A DNA stretch of 20,887 bases from contig CAPQCU010000026.1 of assembly GCA_948684385.1 (NCBI GenBank), forward strand, positions 1-20,887, read 5' to 3'. Source of the DNA: an uncultured bacterium (GTDB lineage Bacteria; Cyanobacteriota; Vampirovibrionia; Gastranaerophilales; Gastranaerophilaceae). A program made the position numbers and the translations under genes. The notes beneath the pieces were generated by a model. It was not told the origin of the DNA, ran no database searches, and worked only from the letters and a program-made list of their open reading frames with translations. Positions 13,936-20,641 of the stretch are shown here, piece by piece. Within the stretch, counting starts at the first letter, position 1, and each line of letters starts with the position of its first letter.

Positions 13936-15864
13936 ATGCCTCTAACAATTAACACCAATCTTTCATCTTTGATTATTCAAACTAATCTCAAACAATCTTC
14001 CAACGCTCTCAATCAGGCTATTGAGCGAATGACAACGGGATTTAAGATTAATGGTGCTAAGGATCATGCAGCAAATTATTCAATTTCGACTCAGATGAAC
14101 ACGAAATTAAGCGCTTATCAGGTAGCAGAAGACAATGTTTCAGCCGGATTGGATTTGTTATCAACAGCATCCGGCACGCTCGAACAAATAGATAGTTTTC
14201 TCACGCGCCTTCGTGCGCTTCAAGAGCAGTCAGCGTATGGGACTTACAGCAAAGATTCATTAAGAGTTATAAATTCAGAAGCTAATTCAATTGTTGACGA
14301 GATAACAAGGCTTTATACTACGACTGAATTCAACGGTAAAAAACTATTTCTCGGTACTGGGGATTTTGAGGATACGGACGAAGTTGATACAAATATATAT
14401 GTAAAAGATGTTACTTCTTTTAAAATTGGAACAACATATTCTCTTGCTTCAGCAGAAGATTTAGTGCAACTTTCAAATTTGGTAAATAGTGGTGTTTATA
14501 CTCGTAATATAGATTTTCAACTAATAAAAGACATTGATATGTCAGGAGTTGATTTTGTCGCAATTGGTGATGAAACTAATAAATTCAAAGGAAACTTTGA
14601 CGGTCAAAATTTTGCAATCAAAAATCTAAAGGAAAATAGTAGAAAGAGATATAATGGATTGTTTGGTTATATCGAAGATGCGAAAGTTAAAAATATAAAT
14701 CTTGAAAATGTCGATTTATCTTGTTCCGTGTATGCAGGCGGAATTGCAGGATATGTATATAAGTCAGAAATTACCAATTGTCGCGCAACAGGAAATGTTA
14801 CTTCTGGTACTGCTGCAGGAGGCGTTGTCGGTACAACTCATACAAATGGCAGTTCAAAAATAGAAGGTTGTTTTTTTAGTGGTACAGTTGAAACAAGTGG
14901 TAGTAGTACTTTTTCTGGCGGTATTGTTGGTGATTGCAGTGGTATTGTGCTTGTTTCTCGATGTTATGCAGAAGGTTCTATTAACGCGGGTAGAGCATCT
15001 GGTGGGATTATAGGGGCTACTCATTATGGCTATAGTAATATTGAAAATTGTTACTCAAACTGCAAGATTCGAGTAAGTGGCGGCATGCCTGTTGCTGGGG
15101 GATTGGTTGGAGAGACTCATGGTTCAGGTAGTGTTATTAAAAATTCTTATGCAACTGGAGAGATAACGTTAATAGGTTCTGGTGGGGCGGGTTCTTCTAA
15201 GGGAAGTTTGGTTGGAGCTATGTTTGATGGCGGAGAAGTAATAAATTGTGTTTCCAGTAGCGAACTGTCAACAAATTTGTTAGGAAATTTCTCTTCTGCA
15301 GATGTTGTTATAACAAATTCAGATGTTTGGTCATTAGCAGAAATGCAAAAAGAATCGGTTATGAGTAACTATGGTTTTACAACGGAGAACGGGTGGTATT
15401 ATGAACACGGAAAAACTCCTCAACTTTTGCATTTTAAGCCAGAAGATGAGGAAGAGTCTGAAGATGTATTAATGAATAAACAAGCAACTGTTTTACAGGT
15501 GGGTATAAATTCTTCTGGGTCATCCACAATAAGATTTAATACAAGTTTTGATTTAACTGGCTTGAAAGAATTACGGCATATCGGTTTGAATGATGTTAGT
15601 TATATTCCGGACATCGACGAGTTCTTATTACGTGTAAATTCAAAGCATACAGAACTTGGAGCGGTTCAGAACCGGTTAGAAAGCGCTTTGGAAGAAATCA
15701 ACACACATTACGAAAATCTTCTATCCAGTCGTTCGACATTGAGAGACGCAGATGTAGCGCAGGAAAGTTCTGCTTATATCAGAAATCAGATTTTGCAGCA
15801 GGCTTCTGCAACCCTACTCGCGACCGCCAACCAAACACCTGCGATTGCGCTCCAGCTGCTATAG
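13936..15864 (+). CDS. fliC: Flagellin with GLUG-type repeat insert in the variable region
   Basis: Filament subunit. Residues 1-140 are the conserved N-terminal D0/D1 region (NTNLSSLIIQTNLKQSSNAL, ERMTTGFKINGAKDHAANYSI, TEFNGKKLF). Residues ~515-642 are the C-terminal D1/D0 region (LQVGINSSGSSTI, SSRSTLRDADVAQESS, ending in the LQLL-type tail). Between them, ~155-500 is not a usual flagellin D2/D3. It begins EDLVQLSNLVNSGVYTRNI, FQLIKDIDMSG, FKGNFDGQNFAIKNL, GLFGYI, followed by repeated GGI(V/A)G units. This is the GLUG-motif architecture of bacterial surface adhesins. The insert carries eight Cys (263, 282, 312, 334, 343, 372, 376, 438), rare in flagellins. SD GGAGG at 13927-13931 supports the start. 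At 642 residues it is well above the commonest flagellin size. Repeat copies flank it on both sides. Confidence 0.93.
   Translation: MPLTINTNLSSLIIQTNLKQSSNALNQAIERMTTGFKINGAKDHAANYSISTQMNTKLSAYQVAEDNVSAGLDLLSTASGTLEQIDSFLTRLRALQEQSAYGTYSKDSLRVINSEANSIVDEITRLYTTTEFNGKKLFLGTGDFEDTDEVDTNIYVKDVTSFKIGTTYSLASAEDLVQLSNLVNSGVYTRNIDFQLIKDIDMSGVDFVAIGDETNKFKGNFDGQNFAIKNLKENSRKRYNGLFGYIEDAKVKNINLENVDLSCSVYAGGIAGYVYKSEITNCRATGNVTSGTAAGGVVGTTHTNGSSKIEGCFFSGTVETSGSSTFSGGIVGDCSGIVLVSRCYAEGSINAGRASGGIIGATHYGYSNIENCYSNCKIRVSGGMPVAGGLVGETHGSGSVIKNSYATGEITLIGSGGAGSSKGSLVGAMFDGGEVINCVSSSELSTNLLGNFSSADVVITNSDVWSLAEMQKESVMSNYGFTTENGWYYEHGKTPQLLHFKPEDEEESEDVLMNKQATVLQVGINSSGSSTIRFNTSFDLTGLKELRHIGLNDVSYIPDIDEFLLRVNSKHTELGAVQNRLESALEEINTHYENLLSSRSTLRDADVAQESSAYIRNQILQQASATLLATANQTPAIALQLL
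15853..15860 (+). repeat. CAGCTGCT string at the flagellin 3' end
   Basis: Encodes part of the terminal QLL of flagellin. The same 8-mer occurs at 13831-13838 and 15903-15910, each time followed downstream by GGCTTGTAG (57, 11 and 19 bp from the 8-mer start). Confidence 0.5.
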
Positions 15865-15900
15865 GCTTGTAGGCTCAAATTCAACCCCTACATTTACCCC
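15864..15900 (+). repeat. Dispersed repeat, copy C
   Basis: GGCTTGTAG...CAACCCCTAC-ATTTACCCC, beginning at the last base of the flagellin stop codon. The central ATACCGG part is lost, while both ends match copy B. Confidence 0.6.
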
Positions 15901-15921
15901 TGCAGCTGCTTTAAAACGCCC

Positions 15922-15965
15922 GGCTTGTAGTTCCAAAACCAACCCAATATATTTCCATTTACCCC
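15922..15965 (+). repeat. Dispersed repeat, copy D
   Basis: GGCTTGTAGTTCCAAAACC...CC-ATTTACCCC. It follows a second CAGCTGCT at 15903-15910, and its terminal C run extends into the poly-C tract. Confidence 0.6.
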
Positions 15966-15971
15966 CCCCCC
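15962..15971. repeat. Poly-C tract (10 C) downstream of flagellin
   Basis: Run of 10 C extending the ACCCC end of repeat copy D. Together with the poly-G tract upstream it places long G/C homopolymers on both sides of the flagellin gene. Confidence 0.8.
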
Positions 15972-15994
15972 ACTTACCTTTCACGCCCGACTAG

Positions 15995-16052
15995 TTGTAG
16001 TAATACCGGAATGGAAGAATGTCTACGTGCGTAGCATCTCACCATTTACCCC
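15995..16052 (+). repeat. Dispersed repeat, copy E (diverged)
   Basis: TTGTAGTA-ATACCGG at 15995-16009 and ATTTACCCC at 16044-16052, with a 34-nt insertion between the halves that contains the small palindrome CTACG-TG-CGTAG (16023-16034). Confidence 0.45.
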
Positions 16053-16092
16053 CAATCATTAAGAAAAAATAAACATTATCCCAATATCTGAT

Positions 16093-16120
16093 TTGATAAC
16101 GTATAATTATTGTATATAAT
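16093..16120 (+). promoter_or_regulatory. Promoter of grpE-dnaJ
   Basis: TTGATA (16093-16098), 16 bp, TATAAT (16115-16120), with predicted start near 16127. The SD AGGGGAG (16127-16133) lies 10 nt before the ATG. No CIRCE operator for HrcA is present. Confidence 0.55.
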
Positions 16121-16143
16121 ATTTTTAGGGGAGATTATTTACT

Positions 16144-16722
16144 ATGAAAAATCCATTCAAAGGAAACAACGAAGAAGAAAACATTGAAAATACTGAAGAA
16201 ATAAAAGCAGACGAAGAAAATATTGCTGCTGAAAATACAGAAGTTGAAGCTGAAGAAGCTCTTCAGCAGGAAGAAGTTAATCCGCTTCAAGAAAAATATG
16301 ATACTTTAAATAACCAGTACATAAGACTTGCAGCTGATTTTGATAATTACAGAAAACGTCAGGAGCAGGAAAAAGAAGCGCTTTTGAAATACGGAGCAGA
16401 AAACACTCTTAAAAAAATGATTGAAGTGCTTGATAATTTTGAACGCGGTATGAAAGCTATTGAAACAGTAGAAGACTGTGACAAAGTTAAAGAATGCTAT
16501 AATCTGGCATACAAGAATTTTACAGATGTAATTACAAAAGCAGGATTAGAGCCAATAAAAGCAGAAGGTGAAGCTTTTGATCCGAATTTTCATGAAGCTG
16601 TAATGCAGACTCCGACTTCTGAAAAACCGGAGCATACAATTATTGCAGAGCTTCAAAAAGGTTATAAACTCGGAGACAAAGTTTTAAGACCAACTCTTGT
16701 GAATGTAGCAGTTGCCGAATAA
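16144..16722 (+). CDS. grpE: Nucleotide exchange factor GrpE
   Basis: Cochaperone that releases ADP from DnaK. The N-terminal ~45 residues are acidic and probably disordered. A long coiled coil follows (LQEKYDTLNNQYIRLAADFDNYRKRQEQEK, ~48-77), then a helical region with LKKMIEVLDNFERGM (~89-103). The C-terminal beta domain carries FDPNFHEAVMQ (~155-165) and GYKLGDKVLRPTLVNVAV (~174-191), the GrpE signature. Length 192 is typical. It is followed 22 bp later by dnaJ; dnaK, normally between or next to them, is absent here, as is hrcA. Confidence 0.95.
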   Translation: MKNPFKGNNEEENIENTEEIKADEENIAAENTEVEAEEALQQEEVNPLQEKYDTLNNQYIRLAADFDNYRKRQEQEKEALLKYGAENTLKKMIEVLDNFERGMKAIETVEDCDKVKECYNLAYKNFTDVITKAGLEPIKAEGEAFDPNFHEAVMQTPTSEKPEHTIIAELQKGYKLGDKVLRPTLVNVAVAE

Positions 16723-16744
16723 TATAAGGAAATATAGAATAGCG

Positions 16745-17869
16745 ATGAGTGATTATTATGAAATATTAGGCGTTGAGAAGAGCGCTTCTAAAGATGAAAT
16801 AAAAAGTGCATTTCGTAAAATGGCAAGAAAATGGCACCCGGATGTAAACAAAGCTCCGGAAGCTGAAGCAAAGTTTAAAGAGCTTGGTAAAGCTTATGAA
16901 ACTTTGATGGATGATGACAAGCGTGCTACTTATGACAGGTTTGGAGAAGACGGACTTAAAAACGCAGGGTTTAATACTCAAGGACCTTTTGCCGGTGGTT
17001 TTGGTGATTTGGATGAAGTATTTAACTCATTCTTCGGCGGATTTGGTTTTGGCGGCGGAAGCAGGAGACAAGACCCTAATGCACCGCAGCGAGGTGATGA
17101 TTTAAGACTTGATATTGAGTTAGAGTTTGAAGAAGCTGTTTTCGGGCTGAATAAAGAAATTAAGATTGATCACCTTGAAACTTGCGCAGCTTGTAAAGGT
17201 ACAGGCGCAAAAGAAGGTTCTAAACCTGAGACTTGCAAAACTTGCGGAGGTTCAGGCTCTATTCAGCAGACAACAAGAACTGTTCTCGGACATTTTACGC
17301 AAATTGTTACATGCCCTCATTGTCATGGAAAAGGTACTGTGATTTCTGACCCTTGTCCAGAATGCCATGGTGAAGGCAGAAAAACTGTTGAAAAGAAAGT
17401 TGATTTGAAAATACCTGCAGGTGTTGATAACGGTTCACGTATGAGACTTTCCCAGGAAGGTGATGCAGGTAAAAACGGCGGCGTTGCAGGTGATTTATAT
17501 GTTGTAATTCATGTAAAACCTTCTCCTTATTATAAACGTGACGGCATGAATGTATTTACAAAACTTGATATTTCTCCGGCACAGGCAGTGCTCGGAGATA
17601 CTGTAACAATAAAAACGCTTGATGGAGAAAAACAGGTTTCAATTCCTGCCGGTATTCAAACCGGTGAAGTGGTTAAGATTAGAAATGCAGGCGTGCCAAA
17701 CCTTTCAAAACCGTCAGTTAGAGGTGAGCATGTAGTTGTGGTAACTGTAAAAACTCCAACTCATATTTCTAACGAAGAAAAAGCGCTTTATCAGAAACTT
17801 TACGAGATACAGGAAGGGCGCAAAGCAAAAGGTTCTGTAAAAGAACGTATCAAAGGTGTTTTTAAATAA
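16745..17869 (+). CDS. dnaJ: Chaperone protein DnaJ (type I Hsp40)
   Basis: Hsp40 cochaperone that delivers substrates to DnaK and stimulates its ATPase. The J domain (1-70) has the HPD tripeptide at 31-33. A Gly/Phe-rich linker spans ~74-110. Four zinc-binding repeats follow: CAACKGTG at 147-154, CKTCGGSG at 164-171, CPHCHGKG at 190-197 and CPECHGEG at 204-211. The C-terminal substrate-binding domains complete a full 374-residue type I protein. I chose ATG 16745 because the product then begins MSDYYEILGV, the canonical DnaJ start. The in-frame ATG at 16712 overlaps grpE and would add 11 non-conserved residues. The nearest SD-like string, AAGGA at 16726-16730, is rather distant (14 nt). Cotranscribed with grpE. 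Confidence 0.95.
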   Translation: MSDYYEILGVEKSASKDEIKSAFRKMARKWHPDVNKAPEAEAKFKELGKAYETLMDDDKRATYDRFGEDGLKNAGFNTQGPFAGGFGDLDEVFNSFFGGFGFGGGSRRQDPNAPQRGDDLRLDIELEFEEAVFGLNKEIKIDHLETCAACKGTGAKEGSKPETCKTCGGSGSIQQTTRTVLGHFTQIVTCPHCHGKGTVISDPCPECHGEGRKTVEKKVDLKIPAGVDNGSRMRLSQEGDAGKNGGVAGDLYVVIHVKPSPYYKRDGMNVFTKLDISPAQAVLGDTVTIKTLDGEKQVSIPAGIQTGEVVKIRNAGVPNLSKPSVRGEHVVVVTVKTPTHISNEEKALYQKLYEIQEGRKAKGSVKERIKGVFK

Positions 17870-17878
17870 TACATCTTA

Positions 17879-17887
17879 TGGTAAAAT
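17879..17887 (+). promoter_or_regulatory. Possible extended -10 ahead of the beta-propeller gene
   Basis: TG-G-TAAAAT in the 46-bp gap after dnaJ, resembling the TATGGTATAAT promoters at 6077-6087 and 12291-12301. The -35 is only T-rich. It could provide transcription independent of grpE-dnaJ. Confidence 0.35.
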
Positions 17888-17915
17888 GGGATTGTAGAAA
17901 AACTCTGGAGAGATG

Positions 17916-19355
17916 ATGCGGAAGTTCTTAATATTACTTACGATTTTATTAATAAGCTGTACAAATGCTTTTGCGGCTAAAATTCCTGTTGAGGTTAGAA
18001 ACTATATTCAGGAAAAAGTACCGCAGGCTGATATAAGGTTTGACGGAGTAATCATATTCCCTGATAATACAATATATCTGCCTTTGTACCCTTCTTTATT
18101 TTCAGATGTAAAAAGCTTAAAAATAAAAGAATCTTTTCCGGCACATCAGGAGCTTAAGCAAAAACCAGATGTGGTAATATTTAACAACGATTTTGTTCTT
18201 TTAAAAGTTTTGTCAGACGGAGAAGGACATCGCACTGTTTTACACATGTCAAATCCGCCGTTGCAGGTAAGAACCGGATTGCTTCCGCAGGACATGCTTG
18301 TTCCAAGCGGTTTAATCGTTCCTGAAAATATCAAAGGAATTATCGGTAATTTAAAAATTGATACTAAAAATGAAGATATGATTCGTGTGGAAAATGACGA
18401 GTCTTATGAAAGTTTTCTTGCTGATGCTGAACCTGATTTTCAGCAGGGTTTGATTTCCCAGCTTAAGAACAAAATCTTATTTGTCACAACGAATTATTCT
18501 AAGAATATTCAGGTTGTTGAACCTGCAAGAGCTGTTCCTTCTTATGCTCTTGCCCAGAAATCTATTCCTGTTGATGTAAAAGCTGTCAATAATGGTAAAT
18601 TTTTACTGGTAACAACTTACGACAGACCTTTTATTGATATCATTTCTGTTGCAGATTCAAGATTTATTAAGCAAATAAACCTTCCTTCCAATCCGGAAGA
18701 AATTCTTCTTGATGAAGCAAATCATATTGCTTACGTAACATCTCCGTCTGCTTCTACAATTTTTGTTATTGATTTGAATGCAATGACGCTTTCTAAAAAA
18801 ATTAGAATTAACGGATACTGTGAAAAGCTTTTACTTAAGGAAGATAAGCTTTTTTATGTAGATAAATTGAAAAATGAAGTTTGGGCTATCGAGCTGAAAA
18901 ATGAGTTTGAGCTTAAAGATATCGGAAAGTTCCCGAATGTTTCTGCAATAGCTTTTAACAACAACAAGATTTACCTTTCTAGCAGAACAAAAAGCAGAAT
19001 TGCGATAGTTGATTACGAGACATTAGGACTTGTAAATGAGTTTACAACAGTAAATAAGCCTATATCAATGCTTCAATATGAAAATGTTTTGTATATACTC
19101 GGTGCTCAAAATAATGAAATACAGAGAATAAACCTGGAAAATGATTCTGTTTCAGGTAAAATAGAGCTTGAAACAGGCGGTTTTTCTTCCGGCTTAAAGC
19201 TTATAGAAAATACTTCTATGGCAACTGTTGTTGATGTTAAAAATAATCATTATTCAATAATAGATTTGGCAAAAGGAAAACTACTAAAAACTTACAAATT
19301 AAACATACCGGTAAAATCGGTAGTGATAACAGATAAAGTCACATTATTCAATTAG
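17916..19355 (+). CDS. Exported beta-propeller (YVTN/YncE-like) protein
   Basis: Probable periplasmic or envelope protein of unknown role. The first ~20 residues are a signal sequence (RKFLILLTILLISCTNAFAAK). It can be read as a signal peptidase I site after AFA, or as a lipobox L-I-S-C. Residues ~22-190 are an unrecognised N-terminal domain. Residues ~200-475 contain about six repeated four-strand units of beta-propeller type, such as VDVKAVNNGKFLLVTTYDRP, IAYVTSPSASTIFVIDLN, KIYLSSRTKSRIAIVDYE and VLYILGAQNNEIQRINL, similar to YVTN/YncE repeats. Two tandem ATGs occur at 17913 and 17916. GGAG (17907-17910) is 2 nt from the first and 5 nt from the second, so I prefer 17916. It precedes the methyltransferase gene by 7 bp and is probably cotranscribed with it. 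Confidence 0.8.
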   Translation: MRKFLILLTILLISCTNAFAAKIPVEVRNYIQEKVPQADIRFDGVIIFPDNTIYLPLYPSLFSDVKSLKIKESFPAHQELKQKPDVVIFNNDFVLLKVLSDGEGHRTVLHMSNPPLQVRTGLLPQDMLVPSGLIVPENIKGIIGNLKIDTKNEDMIRVENDESYESFLADAEPDFQQGLISQLKNKILFVTTNYSKNIQVVEPARAVPSYALAQKSIPVDVKAVNNGKFLLVTTYDRPFIDIISVADSRFIKQINLPSNPEEILLDEANHIAYVTSPSASTIFVIDLNAMTLSKKIRINGYCEKLLLKEDKLFYVDKLKNEVWAIELKNEFELKDIGKFPNVSAIAFNNNKIYLSSRTKSRIAIVDYETLGLVNEFTTVNKPISMLQYENVLYILGAQNNEIQRINLENDSVSGKIELETGGFSSGLKLIENTSMATVVDVKNNHYSIIDLAKGKLLKTYKLNIPVKSVVITDKVTLFN

Positions 19356-19362
19356 GGTAATT

Positions 19363-19935
19363 ATGGATATATTAATGGATGAAATAACGGCAGGCGTACT
19401 AGCTGAGCTGGAAAAAACACAGAAAGATTTTTGGAATGTACCAAGGGTAACAGGTGTTTTATTAAATACGTTTATTAAAATGATGGGTGCAAAAAATGCT
19501 CTTGAGATTGGTACTTCAAACGGGTATTCAGGACTCTGGCTCGCTAAAGCTTTGAAAGAAACCGGAGGAAAGCTTACTACTATTGAATATTATGATAAAC
19601 GTCAGAGTATTGCGATTGAGAACTTTAAAACATGCGGTGTTATGGATGTTGTAAGACCGCTTCAGGGTTCTGCCTGCGAAGTTATTGAGGGACTTGATGA
19701 AAACGAAAAATTTGATTTTGTTTTTATCGATGCAAACAAACGCGAGTATGTTAAGTATTTTGAGCTTGTAAAACCGCATTTAACTCCTAAAGCAATGATT
19801 GTAGCTGATAATATTACATCTCATGCTGAAAAGGTTCAGACTTTTATTGATGCGGTGGACGCTGATGAAGAGTTTCAGTATGCAATTGTTGAAGTCCCGG
19901 GCGGGATTTTAACTGCGTACAGAGGGAGCGTTTAA
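19363..19935 (+). CDS. SAM-dependent O-methyltransferase (COMT/caffeoyl-CoA-type family)
   Basis: Class I Rossmann-fold methyltransferase. SAM motif I ALEIGTSNGYSG lies at 46-57, the acidic ribose-binding residue in TTIEYYDKR near 72-80, and FDFVFIDANKREYV at 117-130. Asp123 and the Asp149-Asn150 pair sit where cation-dependent O-methyltransferases place their metal ligands. The 190-residue length suits the small bacterial members; the acceptor is unknown. ATG 19363 follows AGGG (19353-19356). The 3' end overlaps the convergent sigma factor gene by 4 bp, so the two genes share the bases of their stop codons. Confidence 0.87.
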   Translation: MDILMDEITAGVLAELEKTQKDFWNVPRVTGVLLNTFIKMMGAKNALEIGTSNGYSGLWLAKALKETGGKLTTIEYYDKRQSIAIENFKTCGVMDVVRPLQGSACEVIEGLDENEKFDFVFIDANKREYVKYFELVKPHLTPKAMIVADNITSHAEKVQTFIDAVDADEEFQYAIVEVPGGILTAYRGSV

Positions 19936-20621
19936 TAGTCTTCGCGTCCTTTGGATTTTAAGTATTCCCTAATCTGGTTTAGTGAAAACTGGATAATTCG
20001 TGTAATTCTAGATGGTGAAAGCCCAATCATGTTTGCAATGTCTTTTGCCTGCATATTTCTGTAGAAACGATATTCAACAACTGTACGTTCTTTTTGAGGC
20101 AGCTTTGCAATGGCTTGTTTAATAAGTTTACTCATTTCAACAATTTCAGCTTTTTCATCAGGCATAGCTGAAGTGTCTTTGATAAAATCAAACGGAGAAG
20201 CGTTATCTGTTGCAGCTGCTGCAAGACCGTCAATAGAGAGAATTGTTTCGTAAACAGCTTCTCTGACTTTTGTCGGAGAAATACTGAAACCCATATCATC
20301 AGAATTATCATTCGAAACTACCGCATCTGAAACGTAACTGTCTTCTGCGCCTTCTTCTTTTTTATGTTTAAGTGTATACCATTTGTAACGGTGTCTTAGC
20401 TCATTACGTATAGCCCATTTAACGGCAGTCCCGATATAAGCATCGTTGTAACGTGCAAGCTGTTCTTCTGTTTTACCTTTAATCAGAGTTTGTATGGCAA
20501 TTACGCCTATACTAACCAGCTCTTCGTACTCAATCATGTGGTTAGGTATACGCCTGTGCTCAACTCTCGCTATTTTCTGTACAATACCAACGTATTGTTT
20601 GATTAAAGTTTTATTATCCAT
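19932..20621 (-). CDS. fliA: RNA polymerase sigma factor, FliA (sigma-28)-like
   Basis: Alternative sigma-70-family factor, most likely the flagellar sigma. Region 2 is at ~1-85 (LIKQYVGIVQKIARV, YEELVSIGVIAIQTLI, YIGTAVKWAIRNELRHRYKW). A short region-3-like segment follows (~115-135, TKVREAVYETILSIDG). Region 4 lies at ~172-222 (LPQKERTVVEYRFYRNMQAKDIANMIGLSPSRITRII) with the helix-turn-helix. It is 229 residues with no region 1, as in FliA. It sits 20 bp downstream of an FlhB-type gene, which supports a flagellar role; without that neighbour a SigF/SigB-type factor would also fit. The SD is weak (AAGAAAAG). No anti-sigma gene (flgM) is visible. Confidence 0.82.
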   Translation of the reverse strand: MDNKTLIKQYVGIVQKIARVEHRRIPNHMIEYEELVSIGVIAIQTLIKGKTEEQLARYNDAYIGTAVKWAIRNELRHRYKWYTLKHKKEEGAEDSYVSDAVVSNDNSDDMGFSISPTKVREAVYETILSIDGLAAAATDNASPFDFIKDTSAMPDEKAEIVEMSKLIKQAIAKLPQKERTVVEYRFYRNMQAKDIANMIGLSPSRITRIIQFSLNQIREYLKSKGREDY

Positions 20622-20641
20622 CTTTTCTTATTAAACTAACC

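Noticed and set aside
16023..16034. Small palindrome CTACG-TG-CGTAG as a flagellin terminator
   Set aside because: Only a 5-bp stem with no following T run; about 160 nt from the stop.
15864..16052. CRISPR array (repeat units of ~37 nt after the flagellin gene)
   Set aside because: Units are diverged, unevenly spaced, lack constant-length spacers and have no cas genes nearby.
16060..16143. CIRCE heat-shock operator ahead of grpE
   Set aside because: No TTAGCACTC/GAGTGCTAA-type inverted repeat is present.
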